Shown here in pieces: positions 10,071 through 22,001 of a DNA stretch of 64,000 nt. The translations under genes and the position numbers were made by a program. Every line of letters starts with the position of its first letter. Positions within the stretch are counted from its first letter, which is position 1. The stretch covers positions 99,038,747-99,102,746 of the forward strand of contig CM043954.1 of the NCBI GenBank assembly GCA_014529385.2, read 5' to 3'. The DNA is from Adiantum capillus-veneris (Eukaryota > Streptophyta > Polypodiopsida > Polypodiales > Pteridaceae). Under the pieces are notes generated by a model. The model had not been told where the DNA came from and did not search any database. It saw only the letters and a list, made by a program, of their open reading frames with translations.

Positions 10071-12148
10071 GCCACCCTAATCATGATTGGGGATTCTTTT
10101 GCATGCAATCTTGGAAAGCGGGGAAGGATCTATGATGGTTGTGACACCGTGGATCGCCCTATTTTGGGAACTCATTGTGGAAAGGTTACTACTGCATGCA
10201 AGACTTGCGGCTGCGTGTGTTTGCCAACCTGGATTGGCAAGGGATCCCAGTTCACCCGCAAGCAGCAGGTTTGATTGAGCAACTCGCTGCTGGCGATATG
10301 GTGGTGCTGAATAATCAGCAGATTCAGTTGACAGCAGAAAGGATTTCAAGGTGTTGCTGTTTGCCCAACGATGGCATGGTGCGCGCCTCTCATGTGATCC
10401 CTGCTGCAGATGTAGTACAAGAATTTGGTTTGAAGGTCAAAGGGGAGTATAAACTGTGAAGGTTGTCAGATGTAGCAACCAGGGATGCATATAGGTGGTT
10501 TCTCGAGGCCATTTGGCTGCAGGCCAAAACTTATACCATTTCGACCCGAGCAAGAAATGTGTTGCATTCGGCCAACTTTGGGCCAGTAGCTTGGGCAACG
10601 GTGGTCAAAGAATGACTGCTGGCGGAATGCCAACGAGTAATGGCACAGTTGGGGAGGAATATCCCAACCAATACAAAGGTGGGCCAATTGCTCAAATTGA
10701 TTTTTCCATTGAGAGAAGTTTTTCCTCTTGCCCTGCGTCCTCTCTGCCACTTTGAAGATGATCGCTTGATGGTCCAAGGCACTAATGCTCCGCTGTCGCA
10801 AACACAAAGCTTGGCAGTGCCGGCTGAGAGGGAAACACAGTAGCAACAGGTGGGCGTTGGGGATTTGCCTGGTCCATCGACAAGAGTGGTATCTTCTGGA
10901 GCCCAAGAGATGGCCACTGTAGGTGCAGGATCAGCAAGCCGCTAGGGCCGCAGGGAGGAACAACAATTTTTGACACCACCTGCGGCAACTGCATCTCTTG
11001 TTTCGGAAGATTCTGTGGTGGCTCGCTGGCGTCGCCGAATGCAGGAGAGAGTGAGTAATGATACTCGTTTGCGGACGAGCTCTTCTCTTGCTGCGGATGT
11101 CCCCGCTCAACCAGAAACTTCGGATACTACTAATGCGGCTGCCTCGACAGGAGGTACTCTCCCCGCAGCGCTACCCTGGGAGGCTACGGTAGCAGCGACC
11201 GCTGCTGACCAATTAGAGGCATGCGACACATTTTTGAGCAGACTTGCAGAGTCTATTCGTGCGGCCTGGCCAGCCCCAGCCATAGAGGGACGAGTCAATG
11301 AGTTGGAAGCGCAGGTAGCGGCTTTGTAGACTCGCATTGCCGAGTTAACCACTCAGAATGAAGACCTAACTGCCACAACTCGCCAGCAAGGGGCGGAAAT
11401 ACAAATGTTAAGAGAGGCCAATGCTGAGTTTGTGGCCTCTATCCAACAGGAACTTATTTAGTTGAGAACACAGCATAGCCTAGCCTCCTACTTAGCCTCG
11501 CATCCTGGAGATGTAATGATCAACATGACCGATTTGGACGCATTGGCAGTGGAGATGCAAGAAGATCTCTGAATTTTTTTAGATAATCAATTACAAAACT
11601 GGAGCACACGCTTGGCTGCAGAGGTGGGAGCACAGCCACCCACTCAGCAGGTTGTGGTGCACCAACCCGAGTCATCCAACACTGACAGAGGTAAGAGTGT
11701 TGTTCTCGAGGGTTTTGATGTCGCTGATTGGGCACAAGCTACAGAGGATTGTGCTGAAGCCCAGGCTCATGTATCTCGTTTGCAGAAAACGATTCGTCGA
11801 TTTCGTAAGGAGCGGCGCATGGTCTGTTTTGGGGTGGAGACCTTAGCTCATTCTTTTTCTCTCAGTCTACCACCTTGCCCTCCATTTTGGTCTTCTCTTA
11901 ATAGATACCTTTCTTGCTATTATCCGTTACATACACCTCTTGCTCCTCTCCCACAGCCGCCTCAATCTATCTCTTTGCCAACGCAGTTCATTCCTCGGGC
12001 TGCCTGGCCGGAACAAATTGAGATAGGTCCACATCTTCTGGATGAGGTCTATCGGGCACATACTGCAGATTTTAGAGGCTTTGGCTATATTGATATTTCC
12101 TCTTCACCAGAGAAGGGTGCAGAGCAACCACTGGAACCTTCCAACTAG
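10071..12148 (+). pseudogene. G1 third ORF (after integrase), coiled-coil protein of unknown function
   Basis: A single reading frame can be followed from about 10175 to the TAG at 12148, roughly 655 codons, broken by only about seven TAG or TGA codons and, near 10180, one likely frameshift from the start of the ORF. Codon use and amino-acid content look like coding sequence (alanine-rich, GC-rich third positions), unlike spacer DNA. Around 11280-11450 it reads VNELEAQVAAL, a TAG, then TRIAELTTQNEDL and IQMLREANAEF, a clear heptad coiled coil. I recognise no known domain. Extra 3' ORFs occur in several plant gypsy lineages, with unknown roles. G6 has a comparable ORF at 56979-50275. Confidence 0.6.
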
Positions 12149-12640
12149 AGGCACTTAGTGTGGGTTCGTGCAATCCACGGTGCGTGCCACATGTTATGGA
12201 ATTAGCCGCACATGCGGTCCTGCGGTCCTGCGGAGGTCTGGACACTGCGGATCAGGAGTCATGCGGTATGTGGTGGCAGTAGCGGCAGTTCTTCACGGGA
12301 TATCATGGGAAAGGAGTGTGTGCATCGTTCCCGATCTGCACTGGAGCAGCGGTTGTATATGGAGGGGCATACCTGTCTTTTGATGTAACTTAACCAATCT
12401 CTATGATATTCATGGCATCTACTGTTGTAACTCTGAGTCTGGAATATACATGAATGAAGCAAGAGGTGTTCTGTGCCTGTGTACTGTGTACTTCCTTCTC
12501 TTGTCATTCTATATGTTGATGTTCATATAATGTAGTTGCGGGTAATCATTCCCGTAATGCCTATTGCTCCAGTGCGGGCAATAGCCATTACAGCTAGCGA
12601 CCACGATGCGTGATGGATAGCCTCTGATGAATATGCATAC
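12149..12640 (+). other. Spacer between G1 ORF3 and next gag, possible LTR and leader
   Basis: About 490 bp without coding potential between the end of ORF3 and the start of a second gag of the same family. By position (pol, then this, then gag) it should contain an LTR, and its length is like the 489-bp LTR of the related G6. I could not find a convincing TG...CA pair, polypurine tract or primer-binding site. It contains a short tandem repeat (GCGGTCCT twice at about 12214). Confidence 0.35.
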
Positions 12641-13858
12641 GCATTAGGTCGCAGGGTCCGCCTGATCCTGTGGTTCTAATTGTAGGAAGACGACGGAGGA
12701 GAGGCAGTTCAGATGAATTTGTCTTTTCTTCACCGCAGATTGAGGAATCTGTATCTCCATCACCAAGCCCGGTGCGTGGTAGGCAGTTGCGGCGAGCGAG
12801 ACGTACTCCGCGCAGTCAGTCATGTCCTCTTGTCGTATGTTCACCCTCACGCACATAGGTTTCTCCACCACCGTCTCCGGTAAGCAGTCCGGGGGTATCT
12901 TCGCCACTCTCTCCACCTCCTAGTGCTCTTCAGCTTTTCCCGGGAGGAGGAGGAACAGTTGGGCAAGGGGTGATGGCTCATCCTCAGATTAAGTATAGAC
13001 GGTTTCAAGGTCTTTCGAGTGAAGACCCTGATGCACATTTGCGCCAATTCAATAAAGCTTATGGATTGAATCATCCTGGGGTGGTGATTCCTCTCCATCA
13101 ACAATCAGTGTTTGAATCTACACTCTCAGGGAAAGCTGCGAAATGGTTATCCGAATACCCTGATGACCATTTCTAGATGTATGCCGACGGATCTATAGCG
13201 TTTCTACGAAGGTTTCGAACGGAGAAGACAGTCTCTCAACATTTGGAGAAGCTTCGAACGCTCCGGCAGAAGTCATTGCTGGTGGAGGATTACGCTGCAA
13301 AACTTTGGATGCTTTTGCAGAGGGTACCTCAGGCACAAAGGCCGGCAGCCGAAGTGCTGAATGATTATTTTTTGCGGGGGCTCAACAAGGATCTTAGAAC
13401 GGCTATGGCAACAGTGGATAAGGTAACTACTCCACTGGATACTGTAATTGCTAGGGCTGTAGTAGCAGGAGAGGCTTTAGAGGATACGGAATATCCAAAG
13501 AAGTCAAAGAAGAAAGACAGGAAGAAATCTCATCGGAAGTCACAGGAAAGTGGCAGTGATAGTTCGGAGTCGGAATCCGCAGTATGTGATTCCTCGGACT
13601 CAGGCAACATCGATTCGGGGAAAGAGGAGACACCGCGGAAAAAATCCCAGCGTCACGGGAAAGGTGTATCATCCGGATCGACGGAATCGGCTGTAGTGGC
13701 TAAAAGTCTGAAGGAAATATGGTGTACCCAATGTCGGAATCCGGGCCATGCTGCTCAGGAATGTGCAATGAATCAGAAGTGGTGTGCGATTTGCACGACC
13801 AATACTCATAATACAGTGGAATGTTATTTCAATGGCCGGGGTCGTCGGAGTAAAGCCT
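12641..13858 (+). pseudogene. gag: Second G1-type gag, truncated
   Basis: Gag of the same family as the one at 5475. It starts with an arginine- and proline-rich leader (about 12670-12940), continues with the capsid-like part (HPQIKYRRFQGL, HLRQFNKAYG, SGKAAKWLSEYPDDHF) and a second half from 13177 that is open for 227 codons, ending with two zinc knuckles (CTQCRNPGHAAQEC, CAICTTNTHNTVEC). Stops: TAG at 12856 and TAG at 13174. At 13853 similarity to the other copy stops abruptly, before the third knuckle, and no pol follows. It shows what the missing 5' part of the G1 gag looks like. Confidence 0.85.
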
Positions 13859-13943
13859 AGGAGTAGTTGTGGTTTCTCTGTCAAAAACCAAAAAACTTGT
13901 AATGCTTCGACCCTCAATGCTCGGTCTGAGCTTGAGGTTGGTG

Positions 13944-14022
13944 TATATATGCAATTGTATTAACAAGAGACAAATCCTTGAAATATATATGCAATTGTAT
14001 TAACAAGAGACAAATCCTTGAA
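13944..14022. repeat. Two 39-bp tandem repeats
   Basis: The unit TATATATGCAATTGTATTAA plus 19 further bases occurs at 13944-13982 and again, identical, at 13984-14022. It lies in about 170 bp of noncoding DNA between the truncated gag and the ORF fragment on the other strand. Confidence 0.9.
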
Positions 14023-14025
14023 TAA

Positions 14026-14433
14026 TAACTATGACATTGAGCTAGAAAAATTGTTTGCAAAGCCTTGTACCATATTCTCGAAGCAAATCTTCATGTTTTG
14101 TAGTAGTTGCCTTATTGCTAGAGCTTGTTTTGCATATACTTGAATCTTTTTCATGCTGGATAGTGGTTTGAGAAGCCCTTTTGTTAGGCCGCAAGCATCG
14201 CCAATTCCATTTGAAGTGCTTGATGTAGCCAATTGATTTCCCTTTGTTCTTGCATGCATTTTGACATGATAGACTAGAACTCTGAGCATCTCAAGATGCT
14301 GCCCTATACAAAGTGCTTTGACTGTGTTTTGAGACCAAGGCTTGCCAAAGACATCACCCACCGTTTGGCATAACTCTTGCACCATGGACTTGTTGGAGAC
14401 ATCAGTGTGCTTGACGGCATTTTGAGAAGCCGT
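14026..14433 (-). pseudogene. Unidentified ORF fragment cut by element G2
   Basis: Open on the minus strand from at least 14425 to a stop near 14029 (about 130 codons, first ATG at 14385). The protein is mostly helical in character, with VQELCQTVGDVFGKPW near the start and YAKQALAIRQLLQNM towards the end, and ends in SSSMS. I do not recognise a family. The frame stays open up to the first base of the G2 5' LTR at 14434, so the 5' part of the gene was separated by that insertion. The right-hand continuation is not found after G2, whose 3' LTR is truncated. It could be a host gene fragment or part of another element. Confidence 0.4.
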
Positions 14434-15037
14434 TGATACTGGGTTATCCGCACCACCCTCTAGCCCGGCCAGAGAGCTGAGGTTCTAGGAAAAAAATGGC
14501 GAACGCCGTTTTCTTTTCTCTTTAAAATCTCTCTCTTTCATTATGATCTGCACTCTCTCTCTTATTCCCCCCCCCGCCCCTTTCTTTGCCTCGCATACGC
14601 CTCTCTCTCCTCCCCCTTGTTTTCTTCCTGCCGACAGGCCATGCCCCCCCCCCTCTCTCACTACCTCCGTCCCCTACCTTCTCTCTCTTCTATCTCTCAC
14701 TGCGTGTGAACAACCCATAAGGGGACGATAATAATGCAACTCTCCTTTTCCCTCATATCCCATCTTTGACTCCATTAAACTCCCCCCCCTTCCTCGCTCA
14801 GTGTCGGCCGAAAGCAGCCATACCACCCCCCCTATCTCTTTCTCCCTTGTGCGTCCTCTGGACCAGCCCACAAGGGCACATGAGACCATCCCTCTCTCTC
14901 TCCCACAACCCACACACCCACTCCTTCCCTCACCACCTCACCCCCCCACTCTCTCGTTCTCTGGCTCTCTACGCTCGGAGCTCGTAGGTGCAACGCACAA
15001 GACCAGCATCTTCTCTCAGTACACACACACTCACACT

Positions 15038-15166
<129 letters not shown>

Positions 15167-15811
15167 TCTCCCCTCCCATCATCCCCAACGCCTTCTCCTC
15201 TCACCGCTCCGTTGTCCCTGCATGCAATAAATGCACAATATATATATATTATGTATATATATAAATAATTGATAAACCCCCCCCTCCCCCCCCCCTCTTG
15301 CTTCTCTCGTTCCCACAAATGGCACTACACACATACTTACCATATATGATACACACTACATACTTACCATATACACATACATGAACACACGCATCGCACA
15401 CACACAAATAAATAAGACATCAACACCAAACGAAAGAAGGCGGCTAACTCGCACGTCGCCAACACCAAAACAAGAAGTGGCACTGAAGGCACGCCCTAGC
15501 CAGCACCGAAAGGTGGTAACACAAAACATCTTGGCTTCTCACGACAAGAACCGACTCCAGCAACACTAAAACCTCACATTGACCATCCGAACCATCGACA
15601 AAACCCTTGTAAATGCCTCAAAACCCCACTCTTCCCTAATAACCTAGCCATGGCTAGTGGATTGTAAAAAAATCTCCCCCCACCCCACTCTTTCCTCTCT
15701 CTCTATCTCTACTTTCTCTCTCTATCTCTCTTACTAGAGAGGCATCTAGACCTTCTACAGTGACCAATGGATATTTGCAATAACCATTAGGAAAGGACCA
15801 CCTCTCAAGCC

Positions 15812-15820
15812 TATATAAAG
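15812..15820 (+). promoter_or_regulatory. G2 LTR promoter TATA box
   Basis: TATATAAAG in the context AGCCTATATAAAGAGGCC, about 1.4 kb into the LTR and the best TATA box in it. Likely start of G2 RNA about 30 bp downstream. Confidence 0.5.
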
Positions 15821-16749
15821 AGGCCTCCGCTAAGCACAAAGGGACACAAGGCACAAGTGAAGGAGGAACACACTAGCTCCATGCACTCTACATTTTAAGC
15901 ACCACTAATGCACGTAGTGCACCCCATGCTTGAGAGCTAATGGCATCATGTTTGGTTGCAATCTTGGGCATTTTAGCATTGGCAACATCACCATTCTCCC
16001 CATGATTCACCACATCACGGTTGAGTTACTAATCATGACCACTCTATGCACATGAAGTAGTCACTACTCTCCCGCCAAGCAACATGAGCACGCTTGGATT
16101 GAAGGCATCAACGCAATGCTACCTTGGCCCACTCACGATGTTGGTGATTGATGTCTTCGGTGGCTGCATCGTCTTGATGTTTTCCCCAAACTAACCTTCC
16201 CGCTAACTCCAACCTCGCCATGCTCCATATGGCATCCCCATTCCACGATACATCCCTAATGCCAAGAGCCAGGATTATAGTCGTCAAGACCACCAATTGT
16301 AAGTATCATCATCGCCAATAAAGGATGTAATGTTGTTTTGATCTTTGAGTCCATTCTCTATTTTGATTTCCCATAGTTACAGGATGTTCCATCTCTTGTA
16401 GATCGCCCTGCTTGTGCTCCATCACGTGTGATCTCTCCCATCAGTCTTAATGCCCTGTTCCAAGCTTGTCACATACCTCCCTCGTGCACACACTAATGAC
16501 TAGTGATTAGGTATTTTCTTTACATATGGATGTCTGTTATACCACCGTTTTTTGTTGATTAGCTAGAGCGCATTTCACTTTTGCTACCCTAGGTTATGAA
16601 TGTTTGTGTCCTAGCCACACTTATGCTAGGTGGTGCCCCTTCCTACCTATAGGATCACTCCTACCTTGAGGTGATGGTTGGGGATGTTCAGGCTATGTGT
16701 GGTGTAGAGGCCACCCCATATGGCATGTCATTTCCGGCCATCATTTTCT

Positions 16750-16767
16750 TGGCACCCCCACTGAGGA
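16750..16767 (+). promoter_or_regulatory. Possible primer-binding site of G2
   Basis: TGGCACCCCCACTGAGGA, beginning with the TGG expected opposite a tRNA CCA end. The minus strand next to F1 LTR copy D carries TGGTGCCCCCACTGAGGA at the equivalent place (27453-27470). I cannot name the tRNA. Confidence 0.4.
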
Positions 16768-17623
16768 TCCTTTCATGAAACCCTCCAGTTTGCAAGACTG
16801 AAACCCTTAGACTTTTGTGGATGGATGAATGGCTAGCAGGGTTCGCTAGCTGGACGACAGAAGAAGAAGAGCTCCAAGCACAACTAGACAAACTCTGCAT
16901 CTCCATTGAAGCTCGAGTGCCAGGCGTAACGGTAATCGATTTGCAATGGGAGAGTCAACCAACACGCCAAAATCAAAGGATATACATAGGCTAGGTGCCA
17001 AGAAGAAGAAGGAGAAGGTCGAAACCATGTCCGCAACCTACAACCAACTCGCAACAACAAGATGGAGGGAGCTCTACACAATAGAGAATCAACACTATTC
17101 TGCTTTGAGAATCAGGTAACTCAAGTCACCGAGGTAATTATCACAGTCAGTTTCCAAGTCGCACCTGATGTTGCAGCACAGAAAGCGGAAGCACTTGCTC
17201 ACATTCTCACTAGAGAGACTAGGGATCTACTGAGTTTGTTTCAGGAAAGAACACCACCCTCTCCCACAAGCTTGACAGTGACTAAGCACCTCTAAGATTC
17301 ACATGAATCAGTACAACCTACCTCAAGACAGATCATACATACTGGCACGAGTACGCTCAATCAAGGTAATACTAGACTTGAAGGCTCACTACCAACACGT
17401 CATCGACACCACGCTATGTGGGGAGCGGTTTTTTGAGGTTCTGGCATCAGATCAGCCATTTGTCTTACCTTTGGTACAAGGAAATGTACCGTTTGAGATT
17501 TTAATCTATGTCCTAGTATAAAAGGGTATACGCGCCTCCTTATAAAGAAAACAGAAAAAAAAGAATTAAAACTTTTTGTTTGCAAGCTAAGCACTGTGTC
17601 TTTCTAGCTCTCTCTCAGTAATC
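16768..17623 (+). other. G2 leader, no clear gene
   Basis: About 850 bp between the presumed primer-binding site and gag. Short open stretches only. A second primer-site-like string, TGGCATCAGATC at 17440, resembles the initiator-Met site (TGGTATCAGAGC) with two mismatches, an alternative LTR end at about 17437. Confidence 0.35.
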
Positions 17624-18620
17624 ATGGCAAGTGTAGCATTTCCAATATTTAAAGGAAAGAAGGGGGAGGATTTGGTAACAGACTTCCTAGATGACTTTGA
17701 CGTAGCATGTGTAGTGAGCAACAAAGATACAGATGAATCCCGGGTTAGAATCTTTAAGCATCTCATGAAGCTAGAAGCTAGGTCATGGTACAATGCACTT
17801 CCACAAGAAACTAAGGATGACTGGGAGCCCTTAAAAATCGCTTTTTAGAGGCTCTTTGGGGAAGGTACCACTTCAGAGAAGTTGTGGGACAAGTTGAGAG
17901 ATTTGAAGCAGGAGGGTCTTTTAGAATATTCCACCTATGAGTCCAAACTTGTGGATTTGTGGGAACGGTGGGTTGAGTTACTGGCAAGGGGGGAAGCTGC
18001 ACCCGATTTCCTAAAGAAAGACCAGTTCACGCATGGCTTATGACCGCTTCTCAAGGAGAAGGTGAAGGGTAGATTCCCGGCTACGTACGAGTTAGCCGTC
18101 GCGATTGCTCACCTTAAGGACAAGAAGCTACGAATGAAAGCCAAAGAAACCGAGTGAACAGAAGTAGGAACATTGCACCAACCAACAACCACGACAACCA
18201 TCATTCCACCACCACCGGCTCTTGGGGTAAGAGATGACCAACAAGATATGTTGGCCCATATTACTGACCAACTGTAGAAATTGTCTGTCTACTTAATACA
18301 ACAAGGAAGGAATCAAGAAAGAGATCAAGACCCAGGAAGAGCACGACGACAAAATAGGGAGTATCACTGCTACAACTAGGGAGAAGATGGTATACTACTG
18401 TCCCAAACCATGACAAATCTATAATAGAGGAGGTAGGACGAACCAACTGTCACCCCCTAGAGAAAGAACACCCTTACCCCGAGCACTAGTCCCACCAACA
18501 AAAATTCTACGCCCACCCCAGGCACCACCACAAGCATCCATTCCACCTCTTCCATCGGCACCACCACCGGATCGCCCTGTAAACATCATAAGGCAAGAAG
18601 AGAAAGGAAAGGCCGTAGTA
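17624..18620 (+). pseudogene. gag: Ty3/gypsy G2 gag
   Basis: Begins MASVAFPIFKGKKGEDLVTDFL, a typical retrotransposon capsid start, with the helical motif LEARSWYNALP and a downstream KLWDKLRDLKQEG...YESKLVDLWERW segment. Stops interrupt it at 17846 (TAG), about 18041 (TGA), 18154 (TGA) and 18276 (TAG). The single zinc knuckle near 18361 is ruined: HCYN is followed by a TAG where the second cysteine should be, and then by a frameshift. A proline-rich tail follows and leads into the pol frame. Confidence 0.8.
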
Positions 18621-19745
18621 GTGGATCCACCCAGAGCAAAGGAGAGGGACAAGGGTAAGGAGAAGGTAACCTTTGTAGAACCATTTGAAGCCATGAGTGT
18701 GAAAAGAGCTAGGAGGGAAAAAGCTACACAATCCGATGATGAGAGAAGCATGAAAGGAGAGACTAGCAAGAGGCCATCCAGGCCACGATGGAAATTAGGC
18801 ATCACCGACTTCCAGTTAGGGGAAAGTTCTAATCCCTATGATCTAACATTGGATGTGGCAGAGCAAGGACCAAAGATTACATGGCCACAACTGCTATGTC
18901 TCTCACCAAAGGTAAGGCGGCAATGGTCCAAAATGGTAAGTACAAGACGCTCCAAAGCAAAGGTAGCCGGAGCAATTCCGGGTTGCGACATGGATGACAT
19001 CCTTCAAATTGTCAACGTCAACATAAAAGGAAAGAGGGTTGGAAACACCTACATTGATGGAGGTGCACAAATTTGTGTGATGAGCGAAGCTATGATGCTT
19101 CAGTTAGGCCTCAAGGTTGACAGGCCTTCTCCATGCAAGGCAAAGATGGCAAACAATGCAAAAGTAAAGTGTGTAGGTGTGGTAAGTGCTGTGAAGATAA
19201 AAGCTTTCAACACTGAGGTAGAGGTAGATGTTTTTGTAATGCCTACTAAGGGGGACGGCTATCCATTAATCTTGGGAAGTCCATGGTTGATGGCCATGAA
19301 GGCGAAATAGGACTGGGGCACTGGCCTTCTATGCATGACTGGTAAGAAAGGGGAGACAATCTACTACGACATGAAGACTGGCAAGTAGAAGCAAATGGAT
19401 CTAGAAACATGAGCAGATGAAACCATGAGTGAGTCTTCCACTTCTGAGGAGGAGACCACATCCACCAACGAAAGTGACAGTTCCATCGACGTGATGGACA
19501 TCATCATAAAGGATCCACAAAGGGTAATCATAACTGGTGATCCGTCACAAGAAGTGCAACACAATGAAAAGGAGAGCAAATGGCATGGCCTAGGAGAAAG
19601 TAGGTTGAAGGGTATGTTGTCCACGGAATTAACACTTGAGGAGAAAGATAGTTTTTTGCAAATGTTGATGGGATTTCCTAACCTAATCATTGACAACTAT
19701 GAAAGAATCACAGGTATTACATTGGTGGAACATCATATAAGCTGA
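18621..19745 (+). pseudogene. Ty3/gypsy G2 aspartic protease and linker
   Basis: Open for 230 codons (18621-19310). The first part is charged (KERDKGKEKV). The protease active site reads TYIDGGAQICVMS near 19050-19088 and the C-terminal motif is LILGSPWLM near 19267-19293. After stops at 19308 (TAG), 19386 (TAG) and 19410 (TGA), a serine- and acid-rich linker (SESSTSEEETTSTNESDSS) extends to 19745, with the RT-leading segment LGESRLKGMLSTELTLEEK. The D-G-G-A site is shared with G1, G3 and G6. Confidence 0.82.
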
Positions 19746-20998
19746 AGGAAGGGGTAAAACCAATTGTGCAAAAGCTACGATGATGGGGGGTCATATAAGA
19801 AAAGGCACTCCTGGCCGAGGTAAGGAAGCTGTTGGAAGCATGGTTCATCTATCCTGTAGAAAAATCAGAATGGGTGTCACCCATAGTAGTGACACCTAAA
19901 AAGAATGGTAAGTGGAGGGTCTGCATTGACTACAAACCACTAAATGCAGCTACAAAGAGAGACCACTTTCCTCTCCCTTTCTTGGATGAAATTTTGAATG
20001 AAGTAGCAGGTTTTGAATGCTACACCATGTGTGATGGTTATTCTAGATATTTTCAAATACGCATAGCCTTGGAAGATCAGCTAAAACCCACTTTTATCAT
20101 GCCATGGGGTTGTTTTGCATACAGAGTTATGCCATTTGGTCTCACAAATGCACCTGCCACATTCCAAAGATATGTCACATATGTCTTTTAACCGTTCTTT
20201 GGAACGTCCATAAGAGTGTTAATTGATGATTTTTGTACATATAGCTCTCGCATTTCACACTTAGAAAAAGTAATTGAGGGTTTGGCCAGGTTGCATAGCC
20301 TAGGTGGGCAATTAAATGTGGACAAATGCCACATTGGGGAGAGTAAGGTCATTTTATTAGGCCATGAAATTTCAGCAAAAGGTATCAACGCGGATCCAAG
20401 TAAGGTGTCTGCACTCATAGCCCTACCTTCACCAACAACCGCACGTCAACTGGTCTCTTTTTTACAAAAGGTGAAGTACTTGAGTAGATTCATACATCTA
20501 CTATCACAACTTGTTCTACCACTGCAACAGCTCACTCAAAAATCAACTTTCACCTAGGACGAGGAAAGCGAACATCACCACAACAAGGTAAAGGAGGTCT
20601 TAGCTACCCTACCAACTATCTCACCACCCAAGTGGGATGAAAAATTCTATGTCACCTCAAGTGTGGGTGATGACTCATTGGGGGCTGTGCTACTCCAAAA
20701 GGATACAACAACATCTTTCATGAGGCCAATCTACTTCTCTAGTCGAATGATGACAGCAGTAGAGAAAGGTTTCACCCATGTAGAACACCTAGTCCTAGAT
20801 CTTAGATTTGCAACTACAAAGTTTAGGTCATATTTGCTGCCTAAGCAATTTGTGATTCTAACCACGGATGAGATGTTTCCCTATGTTGTACAACACATGG
20901 ATGTGTCTGCGAGGATTACTAAATGGCTAGTTCGTTTGCAAGAATTTGACTACACGGTACAGGTGGAAAGCACGACAAGGGCAAGCTTGGGGTGACTC
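19746..20998 (+). pseudogene. Ty3/gypsy G2 reverse transcriptase and first RNase H
   Basis: Motifs in order: VSPIVVTPKKNGKWRVCIDYKPLN, MCDGYSRYFQIRIA, FIMPWGCFAYRVMPFGLTNAPATFQR, the catalytic box LIDDFCTYSS near 20221-20250 (DD present), LLGHEIS and a thumb with ALPSPTTARQLVSFLQKVKYLSRFI. The RNase H shows SVGDDSLGAVL, YFSSRMMTAVEKGF and the tail ITKWLVRLQEFDYTV. From about 19750 to the end of integrase the frame never shifts (frame 2), and is broken only by point stops such as TAA near 20190, TAG 20555 and TGA 20993. G2 pol is therefore younger or better preserved than G1. Confidence 0.9.
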
Positions 20999-21475
20999 AT
21001 GACCTACCAAGGATTTGAGAGGAAGGAGAAGCAATCTAAAGGGGAAGAAATTCGACTACTTCCAGTACCACCGATGGTAGAAGGAGCACACTCTGTCTAC
21101 TTTGATGGAGCCTACAAACGAGCATCCGTCGACAAAGCAGCTGCAGGCATAGTGGTATTTGATGGCAAAGGTATCAAGGTATTTTCGCTTGGCCAATTGT
21201 TAGATTCACATTTTAACAATGAAGCTGAGTATGCAGCACTAACCAAGGGTTTACAATGGTGCATCTCGCAAGGGGTCAAGCGCCTTAATGTATTTGGGGA
21301 TGCTCTAGTTTTGGTAAGGCAAGTGAATGGAGTATGGACATGCCAGAATCCTAGCTTGAGGACTCACTTAAGCGGTGTAAAAACCTTGTTGGGTAAGTTT
21401 GAAGAAGTTCAAATACACCATATTCCAAGGGCTCAAAACCATGAAGCAGATTCCCTATCAAGTGAAAGACTGTAG
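20999..21475 (+). CDS. G2 second, plant-type (archaeal-like) RNase H
   Basis: A second RNase H lies between the normal RNase H and integrase, open for 158 codons. It shows SVYFDGAYKR (first D), FNNEAEYAALTKGLQW (E), LNVFGDALVLVRQVNGVW (second D) and PRAQNHEADSLS (last D), the four carboxylates of the family. Such dual RNase H elements define plant Tat and related gypsy lineages, where the second domain was acquired from a cellular-type RNase H. An intact catalytic set is visible here, although the polyprotein around it is broken. G3 carries the same domain at 42276-42725. Confidence 0.88.
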   Translation: MTYQGFERKEKQSKGEEIRLLPVPPMVEGAHSVYFDGAYKRASVDKAAAGIVVFDGKGIKVFSLGQLLDSHFNNEAEYAALTKGLQWCISQGVKRLNVFGDALVLVRQVNGVWTCQNPSLRTHLSGVKTLLGKFEEVQIHHIPRAQNHEADSLSSERL

Positions 21476-22001
21476 GAACTGGTGGTTGGGGCTATAAAGC
21501 TAAAGCTCCCTCTATTTCAAGGTAGTGATGCCTTACCTGACATCATGCATTTTTTGGAAACAGGGGTATGCCAATCGAATTTAACAAAGGGACAGAAGCA
21601 ATGGCTGACAGGGAAGGCCACAAGGTATCGACTCATCAATGACGGTTTGTACTCTAAGGGTAAGGACCAAATACTTAGGAAGGTCCCTCTCTCTAATGAA
21701 ATCACGGGAGTAATTGCTAGTTGTCATGACGGGGTTTGTGGTGGTCATTTTTCCCTAGACATAACAAGTAGGAAAATCTTGCAGGCTGTCTTTGTATGGC
21801 CTAGCCTCAACCGAGATATACACCACTGGTGCAAGACGTGTAAGTTGTGTCAAAAGGCCGGCACTAGGTCACTAATGCCTGAACCTCAGACACCTATCCT
21901 TTCATATGGACCGTTTGAAAAGTGGGGTATCGATGCCATAGGACCATTGCCTAGGGCCAACTCAGGGAAATTTTACATCATCATGGGAGTCGACTATATG
22001 A
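21476..22001 (+). pseudogene. Ty3/gypsy G2 integrase, N-terminal half
   Basis: Reads through the zinc domain (SCHDGVCGGHFS ... WCKTCKLCQKAG, HHCC) into the start of the catalytic core, FEKWGIDAIGPLP with the first D and the segment IMGVDYM. It is cut exactly at 22001 by the solo LTR; the rest resumes at 24744 after the duplicated ATGA. The junction restores the usual DYMTRW sequence. Confidence 0.9.

Noticed and set aside
17440-17451. TGGCATCAGATC as the G2 primer-binding site
   Set aside because: Two mismatches to the initiator-Met site and no CA before it. The site at 16750, which has a counterpart in F1, is preferred, but this alternative remains possible and is noted in the leader entry.
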